Below are positions 26,222-35,318 of a DNA stretch of 64,000 nt, piece after piece (within the stretch, counting starts at the first letter, position 1; every line of letters begins with the position of its first letter). Below the pieces are notes generated by a model. That model was not told the DNA's origin. It saw only the letters and a program-made list of their open reading frames with translations, and made no database searches. The stretch is from UBA8106 sp964569695. GTDB lineage: Bacteria; Acidobacteriota; Vicinamibacteria; Vicinamibacterales; UBA823. Location: positions 6,364 to 70,363 of the forward strand of contig CAZMUA010000016.1 in assembly GCA_964569695.1 (NCBI GenBank), written 5' to 3'. Made by a program: the position numbers and the translations under genes.

Positions 26222-26686
26222 ATGACCGAAGCGATTGATCAGTTGGTGGCACGGTACGACTCAAGACAGTTAACGCGGCGGCAGTTGGTACAGGCTCTTG
26301 GCGTCTTGGTTGCGGCCAGCCGACCAGCGTCGGCCAAGCAGTCACCCTTCCAGGGCGTCTCGCTGAATCACACTTCACTGGCCGTGTCTGATGTCGCTCG
26401 TGCCCAGGCGTTTTATCAGGATTTACTGGGTCTTGATGTGGTGAGCCGACAGGCAAACGGCGTGAATCTCGGTCTTGGAAGTAGTTTTCTGGGGTTGTAT
26501 CAGATCGACCCACCTGGACATACGCATCATTGCTGTATTGGTGTCGAGGATTTCGATCTTGAACAGGCGGCGGACACGCTACGCGAGCACGACCTGGAAC
26601 CCTCTTTCAATCGCGGTGTGGAAGTGTATTTCAGGGACCCGGATGGAACGCTGGTACAACTCGCGGCCAAGGATTATCGGGGATAG
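26222..26686 (+). CDS. VOC-superfamily (glyoxalase/bleomycin-resistance-like) protein
   Basis: This 154-residue protein has one vicinal-oxygen-chelate module: GVSLNHTSLAVSDVARAQAFYQDLLGLDVV (first metal His in NHTSL), HHCCIGVEDF and FRDPDGTLVQLAA at the end (metal Glu position replaced by Gln in TLVQL). The N-terminus (DSRQLTRRQLVQALGVLVAASRPASA) resembles a weak twin-arginine or anchor segment, so the protein may be exported. ATG 26222 is preferred; an in-frame start at 26159 adds unlikely sequence. It sits between the Rieske gene and a second VOC gene (11 bases), likely in one operon. Confidence 0.82.
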   Translation: MTEAIDQLVARYDSRQLTRRQLVQALGVLVAASRPASAKQSPFQGVSLNHTSLAVSDVARAQAFYQDLLGLDVVSRQANGVNLGLGSSFLGLYQIDPPGHTHHCCIGVEDFDLEQAADTLREHDLEPSFNRGVEVYFRDPDGTLVQLAAKDYRG

Positions 26687-26696
26687 GTGATAGGCG

Positions 26697-27458
26697 ATGA
26701 AGCCGATGAAGCGAGGAATCATGCCCAAGCTAACGCGTCGCGAATGGTTTGAAACTGCCACTGCTGTCGCAGGCAGTCTTCTGGTGCCTTCAGTGCACGG
26801 AGCAGATCTGGTGCGAGGACAGGGCACGCCGTCCATACCGGATGTGGATCATCTGATCTGGGGTGTTGCGGACTTGGAGGCCGGTATTGATCACTTGGAG
26901 CGGCTGACCGGGGTGCGGGCGGCGGTCGGGGGGAGTCATCCGAATCGCGGAACCCGCAATGGCATTTTGGCGCTGGGCAGAAGGCAGTACATCGAAATCC
27001 TGGCTCCGGACCCGCAGCAGCCGCATATAGCAACACCGCGCGTGACGTTACTTAAACAGCTCCAGACACCTCGGCTGATGACGTGGTGTGCGCTTGGTCA
27101 AGACGTCGACGCACTCGCAAGGCAGGTGCAGGGGGCTGGGGAAACGGTCGATGAAATTCGAGATGGTGCGAGGGAACGGCCGGATGGGGTGGTGCTGCGT
27201 TGGCGAAATTTATATATCGCCGGTCACCAGGGTGACGTCATTCCATATGTCATCGAATGGGGTGTGGGGGTGCCGCATCCGAGTGCCGATGCATCGCAAG
27301 GCGGTACGCTTCAGTTGCTCACACTGCACCATCCTGAGGCCAGTCGGATGAATGTCTTACTGGAAGCCTTGGGACTGTCTCTACGGGTCGAGTCTGGGCC
27401 GACGGCACAGCTCACCGCGGAACTGGATACTCCACTCGGCAGGGTTGTCCTCGAGTAG
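26697..27458 (+). CDS. Exported VOC-like protein (glyoxalase_3 type)
   Basis: This 253-residue protein has a Tat-like N-terminus (KLTRREWFETATAVAGSLLVPS) and a long glyoxalase-like domain: PDVDHLIWGVADLEAGIDHLERLTGVRAAVGGSHPNRGTRN, ILALGRRQYIEILAPDP, and VIPYVIEWGVGVPHP. These are hallmarks of the PF13468-type proteins found beside ring-opening and other catabolic genes. Function is unknown beyond a probable metal or small-ligand site. The stop at 27458 faces the stop of the aminotransferase gene 50 bases away; those bases hold GC-rich sequence with no clear terminator. Confidence 0.8.
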   Translation: MKPMKRGIMPKLTRREWFETATAVAGSLLVPSVHGADLVRGQGTPSIPDVDHLIWGVADLEAGIDHLERLTGVRAAVGGSHPNRGTRNGILALGRRQYIEILAPDPQQPHIATPRVTLLKQLQTPRLMTWCALGQDVDALARQVQGAGETVDEIRDGARERPDGVVLRWRNLYIAGHQGDVIPYVIEWGVGVPHPSADASQGGTLQLLTLHHPEASRMNVLLEALGLSLRVESGPTAQLTAELDTPLGRVVLE

Positions 27459-27508
27459 TCGCGCGGCGTCGGCAAGCGCCGGGCAGTGTGAATGCTGTCA
27501 CTCGGGGA

Positions 27509-28651
27509 TTACACCCACCCTTTTTGTCGAAACATTCGAAGTGCATCCGTGAACCGTTCCAGTTCCTCGGGAGTGGCCGAGAGGGAGAGGCGGTTAAACG
27601 ATGCCAGGGGTGGAAAAGCGCGACCGACAAGGATGTCTTGTTCTTCCATGCGGCGTCGGTATGCACCATGGTCCCCATGGATCTCATGAAACAGAAACGC
27701 GGTATGGCTTGGAAAGTACTTCAGTTCGAGTTGGTCGAGACAGGTCGTGACTATCTCACGGCATTGTGCCCAAATGCGAAGGCTCTTGGCGGTCCAGGTT
27801 GTATCCTCCAGTGCGGCGAGTGCGGCGGCAAGGCCTAGCATGTTGGGGCGACTGTGATTGGCAAACTGTTCTAGACGCTGGGCGGTGCTGGCTGCGCAGA
27901 GACCGTATCCGACTCGCAATCCCGCCATCCCGTAGAGTTTTGAGAAGGTGCGCAATACCAAGACGTTTGAACGTGTCTGTATCCACTTGTCGGCTGACCA
28001 GTAGCTGGGGTCATTAACGAAGGGGAAGTAGGCTTCGTCGATCACAAAAAAGACATTATCGTGGGCCGAGGCGATCCATTCATCGACAGCAGCACTGGGT
28101 GTAAGGGTGCCAGTCGGGTTGTGAGGATTACAGATGTACACCAGTGTTGGCTCCTGCCATCGTGCAGCCATCGCACTCATCCGTTCAATATCGTGGGCGG
28201 CATCACTGGTTAACGCGACTTTTTCTAGGTGGTAGGGAAATGGCTCACCGTACTCCATCGCATTTTCGTATGTTGGGTCCGCCTGGAGAATACGACTTCC
28301 GGGTGAGGCGTACGCCTGGACCGCACAGCGAATTAATTCAGTCGAGCCAGCTCCCAGAATGACTTGCTCATCACTGAGTCCATGGAGGGCTGCTAGGCGC
28401 GCTCGGAGTTGACCTCGTCGCGCACGTGGATAATGCGGAACTTCCGCGAGCGTCTCAAGGATTGCCGCTTGGGCGGTTGGCGGCAGGCCCAACGGATTGG
28501 AATTGTGATTTAACTGCAAGATACGGCGACCGGTTGTTTGGTTCTCTGTCATGTGCATGACGGGATTGGAATCCGCAAACGTGTGATTAGCGGACACAGT
28601 GAGTGCTGCCCAGGCACTGGTTCCCGCAGTCAAAAATGTTCGTCGGTCCAC
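27509..28651 (-). CDS. Tat-exported PLP aminotransferase (histidinol-phosphate aminotransferase-like)
   Basis: This 380-residue class I/II aminotransferase has the HisC-like pattern LNHNSNPLGLPPTAQAAILE at the start of the fold, ILGAGSTELIRCAVQAY, LVYICNPHNPTGTL, FFVIDEAYFPFV, and the PLP lysine in RTFSKLYGMAGLRVGYG. Uniquely for HisC-type enzymes it begins with a twin-arginine signal (MDRRTFLTAGTSAWAALTVSA), so it should be exported with its cofactor bound. A histidine-biosynthetic role is therefore unlikely; transamination of an amino acid or phosphonate-like compound outside the cytoplasm is possible. The start is GTG 28651 with AAGGAG 6 nt upstream, 9 bases after the preceding gene. Confidence 0.9.
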   Translation of the reverse strand: MDRRTFLTAGTSAWAALTVSANHTFADSNPVMHMTENQTTGRRILQLNHNSNPLGLPPTAQAAILETLAEVPHYPRARRGQLRARLAALHGLSDEQVILGAGSTELIRCAVQAYASPGSRILQADPTYENAMEYGEPFPYHLEKVALTSDAAHDIERMSAMAARWQEPTLVYICNPHNPTGTLTPSAAVDEWIASAHDNVFFVIDEAYFPFVNDPSYWSADKWIQTRSNVLVLRTFSKLYGMAGLRVGYGLCAASTAQRLEQFANHSRPNMLGLAAALAALEDTTWTAKSLRIWAQCREIVTTCLDQLELKYFPSHTAFLFHEIHGDHGAYRRRMEEQDILVGRAFPPLASFNRLSLSATPEELERFTDALRMFRQKGWV

Positions 28652-28660
28652 GGTATCTCC

Positions 28661-29146
28661 TTATGGTTGAATCGGATTGACAGCTACGTAGTCGTCAGCC
28701 AGTTTGTCCACTTGGTTGATCACGTCGTTGATGATCGTCGGCAGTCGTGTCGCGCTCACTCTGCCCAATGCCGCAATCGACCAGATGGTCGCAACGGTCA
28801 CTTGGCCAGTTTCAACCAGCGTCACGGACGTGTTCACTTGCAGGTCAATACTGTAGGCGTAAAAGTCTTCATTAATGGCAAAGGAATTAACGTGCAAAAC
28901 AATGTACGGGTCAGCCGTCTTACTGAGTGAAATGCCAGACTGGTGGAGGCGGTCTTCGACTACTGCTTGCAGCATCGCACGAGTCAGTTGGCCGCGTTCC
29001 AAATCAGGCTTGACGTCTTCAATAATGAGATCAAGAGGGCCAATACCTTTGAGATTATCGCGCTGACTGCTCTGCGCCGTCGTCGTGGGATTGTTGCCCA
29101 CGAGGATCACGATCGTGGTGAATGCGATAAGCAGTTGTCGATGCAT
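28661..29146 (-). CDS. Secreted protein of unknown function
   Basis: I do not recognise this 161-residue protein. It has a Sec signal (MHRQLLIAFTTIVILVGNNPTTTAQ). The mature part is predicted alpha/beta, with GIGPLDLIIEDVKPDLERGQL, LHQSGISLSKTADPYIVLHVNSF and a long stretch of alternating hydrophobic residues (YSIDLQVNTSVTLVE). This pattern resembles small periplasmic LptE/GNA1162-like or lipoprotein-type alpha/beta folds, but this is only a structural impression. It lies 41 bases after GH127 and 9 bases before the aminotransferase, so it is probably in their operon. No clear ribosome-binding site is seen. Confidence 0.65.
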   Translation of the reverse strand: MHRQLLIAFTTIVILVGNNPTTTAQSSQRDNLKGIGPLDLIIEDVKPDLERGQLTRAMLQAVVEDRLHQSGISLSKTADPYIVLHVNSFAINEDFYAYSIDLQVNTSVTLVETGQVTVATIWSIAALGRVSATRLPTIINDVINQVDKLADDYVAVNPIQP

Positions 29147-29187
29147 AACAAGTCTGTGTCAGTTGCTGACTCATTCGTTGTGATTCG

Positions 29188-31641
29188 CTATGTGACACGC
29201 CATTCGATAAGTCCAAATTCTCGCCATTCGATGTCTTCGTCGAGAAACAGTGCTGCGGGCGGACCGATGTCACCTACCTTGTATGATTCTGTCTGCGGTT
29301 CAACCTCGAGACGGACGGCCGTTGTGGTTACGGGATCAAAGGTTACCGTGCTAAAGGTATCGTGTGCGACAGTGTACGTGTCCCGGGTGGCGACTGGGTG
29401 CCACTGGTCCTCGTGCAGATAGAGAATACGCCACGAGGACGGAAACTTACAGAACCGCTTATCGTCGAACCAATAGGTTTCGGCCGAGGAAATTTCGGTC
29501 GGCTGTTTGAAGACGTACTCCAACCATGCTGGCTCACCCACTGGTGGTCGCATTCGAAAGAAACGGTGCGATTGGTCAGCGGAATTGAGCGGCTCACGTC
29601 CGTCATACACCGATGCAAGATCGTCATTCTGATCGTTGTAACCGGTCCAGCCTTTTGGCACGCCACCTGAAGTGCGCACCTCGCTGATGTGTTTGGGTGG
29701 CAACGGTGGAAGCCAAGCTTGAGTTGGCGTACGAGCCATCCAGACGGCCATTTCACCCATTCCTCGATTGGCCCACAGGTAGTAAGGAATGGCCGTGAGT
29801 TGGTGGGTGACCGTGCGAGTCGTCGAGTTACCGTTGTCGCGCCGTTCGATTGCTTGCACAGATCCGGAGATGACTTGGATACCTTCGAGCAGGTCTGGTT
29901 GGAACTCCGTCTCGAGCTCGGCGTCATCGGGTACCACAATGTTCAGCGCCCGCCCGCCATTATCCGGCCACTCGGCGCAGTACACGAGTGGCCCTCGTTG
30001 CAAGGCAACGCGACCTCGGTCGTCCTCAACATTTGGGTGGGCCACAACCTGCCGCACCGGCATCGGCAGATTTAATTCCATAAGATCTCCAGCGTTCCAC
30101 GTGCGGTCGAGTCTGACGTAACCCTGCTCCACGACCAGAGGTATAGGTTCTCCATTAAGACGAACGGTCGGCGGGGTGGGGGTGTCACCAATGAACTGGT
30201 AGAGTTCTCCTGGCATGACGGCCTCGCCGGTCCATCCAGGAATCCGTAGGTAGATGGTGAACCTCGTAGCACTCTCAGGATCGACATGGAGGCTGACCTG
30301 GCCATCCCAGGGATACCGGGTATCCTGGCGGAGGGTCACGGTTGTTTCATTGAGTGTCACCTCTGCTGTGCTGTCGACGAATAAGTTGACGTATAACTCA
30401 TTCGAGAGGTACCTGGCGTAGATGTATTCGCCGACTGACGCCACCATGCGGACGACGTTGGGAGGACAACATGGCACATTAATCCATTCAAAGCGTTCGT
30501 AATCACCAAACGACTTCAGAGGATTCTGGTAGAAGAAACGGTCACCTTGAAGATTAACCCCGACCAGCAGGGCGTTGTAGAGCACCCGTTCCATCACGTC
30601 GATGTACTTGGCATCTTTGTCACGGAGGAACAGGCGATGATTCCAGACGACCATTCCGTAAGCCGCGCAGGTTTCGTTCCAGGCACTTAAGTTGGGTAAT
30701 TCGTAGGCTTCACCAAATTGCTCGTGGAATCGGATGGAACCAATACCGCCCGTGAGATAGGTCTTGTAATGGATCGTATCTTGCCAGATAGCGTCAACGG
30801 CATTGTTGTACGCATCGCTTTGGGCCAATGTGCCGATATCGGTCATGGGAATGTAGAGGAAGGTAGCTCGCACGCAGTGACCCACCGCTTCAGCTTGGTC
30901 GATGACCGGAGCGTGGTCTTGTGCCATTGTGCGATCGCGGGCATATTCCCCGAGCCGTTCGTAATCTTCTTTTCCTCGCTCGTCCGCAAAAAACTTTGCA
31001 AGTTTCCAGTACCGGTCGTCTCCGGTATTGCGATAGAGTGCGATGAGGCCCATCTTCATACCTTGGTGCCCCGAAATGTATGTGTCTTTGCCAGGTCCGT
31101 ATCCCTGATCAATTTGGTCGGCAGCTTTTAGTGCTGCTTCTAAAATTTGCCGTTTTCCGGTTGCTTTGTAATACGCGGTTGCAGCTTCAAGAAAATGTCC
31201 GGACACCCGAACCGCTTGGTTGGCGCTCTCTAGTCGGCTGTCAAGAGATGCCAACATTTCGTTGATGGTTTGGTCCGTGGAAGTTTCTAGTTGTTGATCC
31301 GGTCGGTCGGTCAACATGTACGCAGCTGCTTCCACTAGTTTTGCAACATTAAAGACGCTCCCGCTTTCAAACCTGACCAAGCAGTGGTCGAGTGACACGT
31401 TCCGGTTCGCTTCCATTCGTGGGCGCCAAAATGAATCGGTGATTGTGACTTGGTCAAGTGGAACGGCCTGAGCACTATAATTTTCGACTGTTTGCAGCGT
31501 TGGGATGACGGACACGCCGTTCGTGTTTACGAACCGTTTATTCGTCCCGGCGTACCCAAGGGTCCGACCAGTGGGAGAAAGAGTAATTAACCCCATGGCA
31601 GCCGCAGCTTGAAGAAAACGTCGACGATCGATCGAACTCAT
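29188..31641 (-). CDS. Tat-exported glycoside hydrolase family 127 (beta-L-arabinofuranosidase-like)
   Basis: This 817-residue enzyme has a twin-arginine signal (SSIDRRRFLQAAAAMG). Its (alpha/alpha)6 catalytic domain matches GH127/DUF1680: ITDSFWRPRMEANR, GHFLEAATAYYKATGK, ARDRTMAQDHAPVIDQAEAVGHCVRA, and YLTGGIGSIRFHEQFGEAY. The residues of the zinc/cysteine nucleophile site of HypBA1 are present: E323-T-C325 in NETCAAYG and C391-C392 in NVPCCPPN. Beta-sandwich domains follow, with a C-terminal discoidin-like region (EYVFKQPTEISSAETYWFDD). It should release L-arabinofuranose or a related sugar outside the cytoplasm. ATG 31641 has AAGGA 9 nt upstream. Confidence 0.93.
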   Translation of the reverse strand: MSSIDRRRFLQAAAAMGLITLSPTGRTLGYAGTNKRFVNTNGVSVIPTLQTVENYSAQAVPLDQVTITDSFWRPRMEANRNVSLDHCLVRFESGSVFNVAKLVEAAAYMLTDRPDQQLETSTDQTINEMLASLDSRLESANQAVRVSGHFLEAATAYYKATGKRQILEAALKAADQIDQGYGPGKDTYISGHQGMKMGLIALYRNTGDDRYWKLAKFFADERGKEDYERLGEYARDRTMAQDHAPVIDQAEAVGHCVRATFLYIPMTDIGTLAQSDAYNNAVDAIWQDTIHYKTYLTGGIGSIRFHEQFGEAYELPNLSAWNETCAAYGMVVWNHRLFLRDKDAKYIDVMERVLYNALLVGVNLQGDRFFYQNPLKSFGDYERFEWINVPCCPPNVVRMVASVGEYIYARYLSNELYVNLFVDSTAEVTLNETTVTLRQDTRYPWDGQVSLHVDPESATRFTIYLRIPGWTGEAVMPGELYQFIGDTPTPPTVRLNGEPIPLVVEQGYVRLDRTWNAGDLMELNLPMPVRQVVAHPNVEDDRGRVALQRGPLVYCAEWPDNGGRALNIVVPDDAELETEFQPDLLEGIQVISGSVQAIERRDNGNSTTRTVTHQLTAIPYYLWANRGMGEMAVWMARTPTQAWLPPLPPKHISEVRTSGGVPKGWTGYNDQNDDLASVYDGREPLNSADQSHRFFRMRPPVGEPAWLEYVFKQPTEISSAETYWFDDKRFCKFPSSWRILYLHEDQWHPVATRDTYTVAHDTFSTVTFDPVTTTAVRLEVEPQTESYKVGDIGPPAALFLDEDIEWREFGLIEWRVT

Positions 31642-31785
31642 TTCATTTTTCCTTAAGAGACAGCGCAGGCTTTCTGCCCTGCGATGTGACAATCCTACGT
31701 GGCTCCGGCAGTGCCGTCAAACGAACGTGCATTGCATGTAAGAGAAATCTTAGATAGTGTCTTTTGCAGGTTGAAGGAGATCGCA

Positions 31786-33423
31786 ATGCGTCATTCAAAA
31801 CAGATAGGTTCGGCGGTAATCGGAGCGCTCCTGGTGCTTGGTTGCAATAATCCAATCAGCATTGAGGAGTCTAAGAACGCCAGTCAGCCCGAAACCGCCA
31901 ACGCCCGACCGAACATTCTGTTACTCGTTGCCGACGATATGGGGTACACCGATCTTGGGTCGTTCGGCAGTGAGATTCCGACACCGAACTTGGATGCTCT
32001 CGCGTTTGATGGCGTGCGCTTTGTGAACTTCCACGCTGCGCCCAGTTGTGCACCGACTCGGGCCATGCTGATGTCGGGTCTGACCGGCGGTGAAGCAGGC
32101 GTGACGGACACCATGGCTCCCGTGTTGGCAAACAACGTCGCAGCTTTACCTGCGCTCCTTCAGGATGCGGGTTACCGCACCTACATGGCCGGTAAATGGC
32201 ATCTCGGCATTGAACGCGACCAGAGTCCGACCGCCCGAGGGTTCGATGCCTCGTTCGCATTGCTTCGAGGTGGGGACAGTCACTTGGGAGCTAGTCATTT
32301 TGCACCTCAGACTGTGGCCTATCGTGAAAACGGTCAGCTCGTCCAAGTTCCTACCGACTGGTTTTCAAGCAGGCTCTACACAGACAAACTCATCGAGATG
32401 ATTCGCTCTGGCGAAGACAACCGAAGCCCGTGGTTCGGGTATTTGGCGTTTACCGCACCACATTGGCCACTGCAGGCACCGGCGAACTGGCGAGATCGGT
32501 CAGCCGACCGTTACGATGGAGGATACGACCTCCTACGAGCAGCTCGCATCAACCGCGCCGGGGAACTTGGGATTATTCCAGATACCACCAGTGTCGAGGA
32601 TTACGCCGGTCTTGCGCCCGCCTGGGAAGACCTAGATGCCGAAGCGCGTCAGAAGAACTCACGAGCGATGGAGTTGTATGCGGCCATGGTCGAAAACATG
32701 GACTACCATATTGGACGTCTCTTGGAGTACCTGCGAACAACCAACCAGTTCGACAACACAGTGATCCTCTTCTTCTCCGACAACGGTGCGTCTGGTTCCG
32801 ATTCCAGTTTCCGACCGAGAATGCCTTGGAAGCCGGACCTCGCTTGGAATAATAGTTTGCCCAATATGGGTCAGGCAGGGTCGTTTGTTGCGATTGGGCG
32901 GGGGTGGGCAGAAGCGACGACAGCCCCATATCGTGATGTGAAAGGATCGCTATACGAAGGCGGTACACGGGCTGCAGCCTTTATGCATCATGAGTCGCTT
33001 TTGCATGGTGGGAACATCGATCGTGGGTATCTGACGGTGATGGATGTACTCCCGACGTTGCTCGAGATTGGAGGAACGGCGCATCCCGGTGCTGAATTTC
33101 AGGGCCGTTCCGTACTTCCCATCCGAGGACGGTCATTTTGGTCACGAGTTCAGGGTCAATCGGAACCAGTGCACGGTGACAACGACGCCATACCATGGAT
33201 AAGCTCGTCTCCGAGATCTCGAGGTCCGCAAGCAGCTCTTGTCCGGGGAGACTGGAAAATCGTGCGAGAGCGAGAACCTTCCAGTGTTCCTGAAGCCGCA
33301 CCTGTGTGGAGGTTGTATCACTTGGCGACCGATCCCGGAGAGACTACCGATGTGGCGGAGCAGTGGCCCGACCTTCTAGAAGAATTAATTGCGCTGTGGA
33401 ATGTTTACGAGGCAGGACTGTAG
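31786..33423 (+). CDS. Lipoprotein sulfatase (formylglycine-dependent arylsulfatase family)
   Basis: This 545-residue sulfatase has a lipobox (GALLVLGC, Cys20). The start of the fold is RPNILLLVADDMGYTDLGSFG with metal aspartates. The formylglycine motif is C88-A-P-T-R92, so it needs maturation by a sulfatase-modifying enzyme not seen in this window. MAGKWHLG, the FFSDNGASGSDS metal site and GTRAAAFMHHE complete the signature. It would hydrolyse sulfate esters, probably on polysaccharides or aryl sulfates, at the cell surface. ATG 31786 has GAAGGAG 6 nt upstream. It is divergent from GH127, with about 144 bases between them that must hold both promoters. Confidence 0.93.
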   Translation: MRHSKQIGSAVIGALLVLGCNNPISIEESKNASQPETANARPNILLLVADDMGYTDLGSFGSEIPTPNLDALAFDGVRFVNFHAAPSCAPTRAMLMSGLTGGEAGVTDTMAPVLANNVAALPALLQDAGYRTYMAGKWHLGIERDQSPTARGFDASFALLRGGDSHLGASHFAPQTVAYRENGQLVQVPTDWFSSRLYTDKLIEMIRSGEDNRSPWFGYLAFTAPHWPLQAPANWRDRSADRYDGGYDLLRAARINRAGELGIIPDTTSVEDYAGLAPAWEDLDAEARQKNSRAMELYAAMVENMDYHIGRLLEYLRTTNQFDNTVILFFSDNGASGSDSSFRPRMPWKPDLAWNNSLPNMGQAGSFVAIGRGWAEATTAPYRDVKGSLYEGGTRAAAFMHHESLLHGGNIDRGYLTVMDVLPTLLEIGGTAHPGAEFQGRSVLPIRGRSFWSRVQGQSEPVHGDNDAIPWISSSPRSRGPQAALVRGDWKIVREREPSSVPEAAPVWRLYHLATDPGETTDVAEQWPDLLEELIALWNVYEAGL

Positions 33424-33453
33424 CGTAACATTTGTAGGAGGAGACGTACTTTT

Positions 33454-34845
33454 GTGAGACGGACAAAAATTATCGCGACGATTGGACCCGCGAGCGACAC
33501 TGACGAGGCAGTCGATGCTCTGATAGCAGCTGGCGTCGACATCTTTCGTATCAACTTTTCTCATGGCGATCGCGCAAGCCAGCAACGAATGTATGAACGT
33601 ATTCGTGCGGCTGCAGACCGAGCTGGTCAGTTGGTCGCTATTATGCAAGATCTGGCTGGTCCGAAGATTCGTACAGGTCGCTTGAATGAAGGCGAGGCTG
33701 TGCGGTTGCAGGAAGGCGCGATGCTGCGAATTGCTACTGGAGACTTCGTGGGTACGGTGGATCGCCTCTCTACCACCTTTGCGGGTCTGGCGAAAGCGGT
33801 GACGGCTGGAACACGTTTATTACTTGACGATGGGCGTATTGAACTCCGCGTGTGTGACAGTGATGGGTCTGAAGTTGTTACCGAAGTGGTCCATGGTGGT
33901 GTGCTGGGAGAACACAAAGGCATTAATGCGCCTGGTGTGGCGCTCGCGGCCTCGGCACTTACGGAAAAGGATGTCGAGGATCTGAAATTTGGTGTGAATC
34001 TGGGTGTTGATTTTGCAGCAGTAAGCTTTGTCCAAACTTCAGAGGACTTACAACGCGCCCGCGAAGTGGCGGGGTCAGCGGTGGCTCTGGTCGCGAAGAT
34101 CGAACGTCCTCAGGCGGTAGAACGTTTCAGCGAGATTTTGCAGGTGGCCGACGCGATTATGGTAGCGCGCGGTGATCTCGGGTTGGAGATCCCTCTAGAA
34201 CATGTTCCGCGGGTGCAGAAGGAATTGACTCAGCAGGCCCGAGCCGTTGGGATTCCAGTGATCGTTGCGACACAGGTACTCGACACCATGCGGTTTGAGC
34301 CACGCCCAACGAGGGCTGAGGTGAATGATGCGGCGAATGCGGTCTACGATGGAGTGGATGCCATCATGCTGGCAGGTGAAACCGCAGTCGGTGAATTTCC
34401 TGCGCTGACCGTTGAAACACTTGCCTCGGTGATCGTCGATGCTGAGAGTGTGCCGCCGACGGTGCAAGCCTCTCCGAGTACGCCGGGTCAACACCATGGC
34501 CGTGCGCTTTGTGAAGCCGCCCTGAAATTGGCGACGTCGTTTCAGGCCGCTGTGATTGTTGCGGTAACCCGCCGCGGTGCTACGGCACAACAACTGGCAG
34601 CGCTCAGGCCTCCGGTACCTATTTTTGCAGTGACCGATGAGCCCGCGATTGCACGTCGGCTTACGTTGTCCTGGGGCGTAGTGTCGTCTACTTTAGACGC
34701 GTCCGAGTTGGACACAGCCTCAATTCAACAAACACTCTTGCAGCAAGAAACCCTACGGTCCGGTGATACCGTTGTCTTTGTTAGAGTCCATTCCGATCTG
34801 ACGCTGGCCGCTGGCAATTTTCTTAAACTGCAGACACTTCCATAG
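33454..34845 (+). CDS. pyk: Pyruvate kinase
   Basis: This 463-residue glycolytic enzyme converts phosphoenolpyruvate and ADP to pyruvate and ATP. The barrel opens with RTKIIATIGPASDTDEAVDALI, then FRINFSHG, DLAGPKIRTGRL, the B domain (about 70-165) and LTEKDVEDLKFGVNLGVDFAAVSFV. The active-site motif is IMVARGDLGLEIPLEHVP with MLAGETAVGEFP. The C-terminal domain has VTRRGATAQQLAALRPPVPIFA. The length is normal for the bacterial type. The start is GTG 33454 with AGGAGGAG about 12 nt upstream. It lies 31 bases after the sulfatase but is a housekeeping gene. Confidence 0.98.
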   Translation: MRRTKIIATIGPASDTDEAVDALIAAGVDIFRINFSHGDRASQQRMYERIRAAADRAGQLVAIMQDLAGPKIRTGRLNEGEAVRLQEGAMLRIATGDFVGTVDRLSTTFAGLAKAVTAGTRLLLDDGRIELRVCDSDGSEVVTEVVHGGVLGEHKGINAPGVALAASALTEKDVEDLKFGVNLGVDFAAVSFVQTSEDLQRAREVAGSAVALVAKIERPQAVERFSEILQVADAIMVARGDLGLEIPLEHVPRVQKELTQQARAVGIPVIVATQVLDTMRFEPRPTRAEVNDAANAVYDGVDAIMLAGETAVGEFPALTVETLASVIVDAESVPPTVQASPSTPGQHHGRALCEAALKLATSFQAAVIVAVTRRGATAQQLAALRPPVPIFAVTDEPAIARRLTLSWGVVSSTLDASELDTASIQQTLLQQETLRSGDTVVFVRVHSDLTLAAGNFLKLQTLP

Positions 34846-34882
34846 CGCACGTAACAAGCTGGTTTGCACAAATGGGGGAGCA

Positions 34883-35263
34883 GTGGTGCATTGGTTTGGA
34901 TTGCTTGCGGATGTTGTAGTGCTCGCCCATATGGGCTTTGTGCTCTTTGTGGTGCTTGGTGGTCTAGCCGTATATTGGCGGCCATGGGTTCTCTGGTGGC
35001 ACGTCCCGGCCGTTCTTTGGGGGGTCGGTATTGAATGGGTCGGCGCAATCTGTCCGTTGACACTGGTGGAGAACTGGCTACGAAATCAAGCGGGTGAGGA
35101 CGGGTATGCTGGTGACTTTATTCAACAGTACCTACTGCCGACTCTGTATCCAGCAGGTCTGACGCGTGAGATTCAAATAATGTTAGGGGCGGCAGCTCTT
35201 ACGATTAACATCGCTGTGTACTTCTGGCTGTGGCGGCGGCATTGCGGTTCTATCAAACGATAG
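34883..35263 (+). CDS. DUF2784 small membrane protein
   Basis: This 126-residue protein has four probable membrane helices: LLADVVVLAHMGFVLFVVLGGLAVYW, VLWWHVPAVLWGVGIEWVG and two near the C-terminus. The pattern HMGFVLFVVLGG plus ICPLTLVENWLRNQAGE is typical of DUF2784. The function of this family is unknown. The start is GTG 34883 with GGGGGAG upstream. It lies 38 bases after pyk. It converges on the GH172 gene. Confidence 0.85.
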   Translation: MVHWFGLLADVVVLAHMGFVLFVVLGGLAVYWRPWVLWWHVPAVLWGVGIEWVGAICPLTLVENWLRNQAGEDGYAGDFIQQYLLPTLYPAGLTREIQIMLGAAALTINIAVYFWLWRRHCGSIKR

Positions 35264-35318
35264 CTTCGTTTGAGCAAGCATTGCCACGGGGACAGAAGGT
35301 GCCGGCGACTACCGCAGG

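Noticed and set aside
35254..35272. Perfect 7-bp hairpin around the DUF2784 stop codon
   Set aside because: No U-run follows on either strand and the stem is AT-rich, so termination is not supported.
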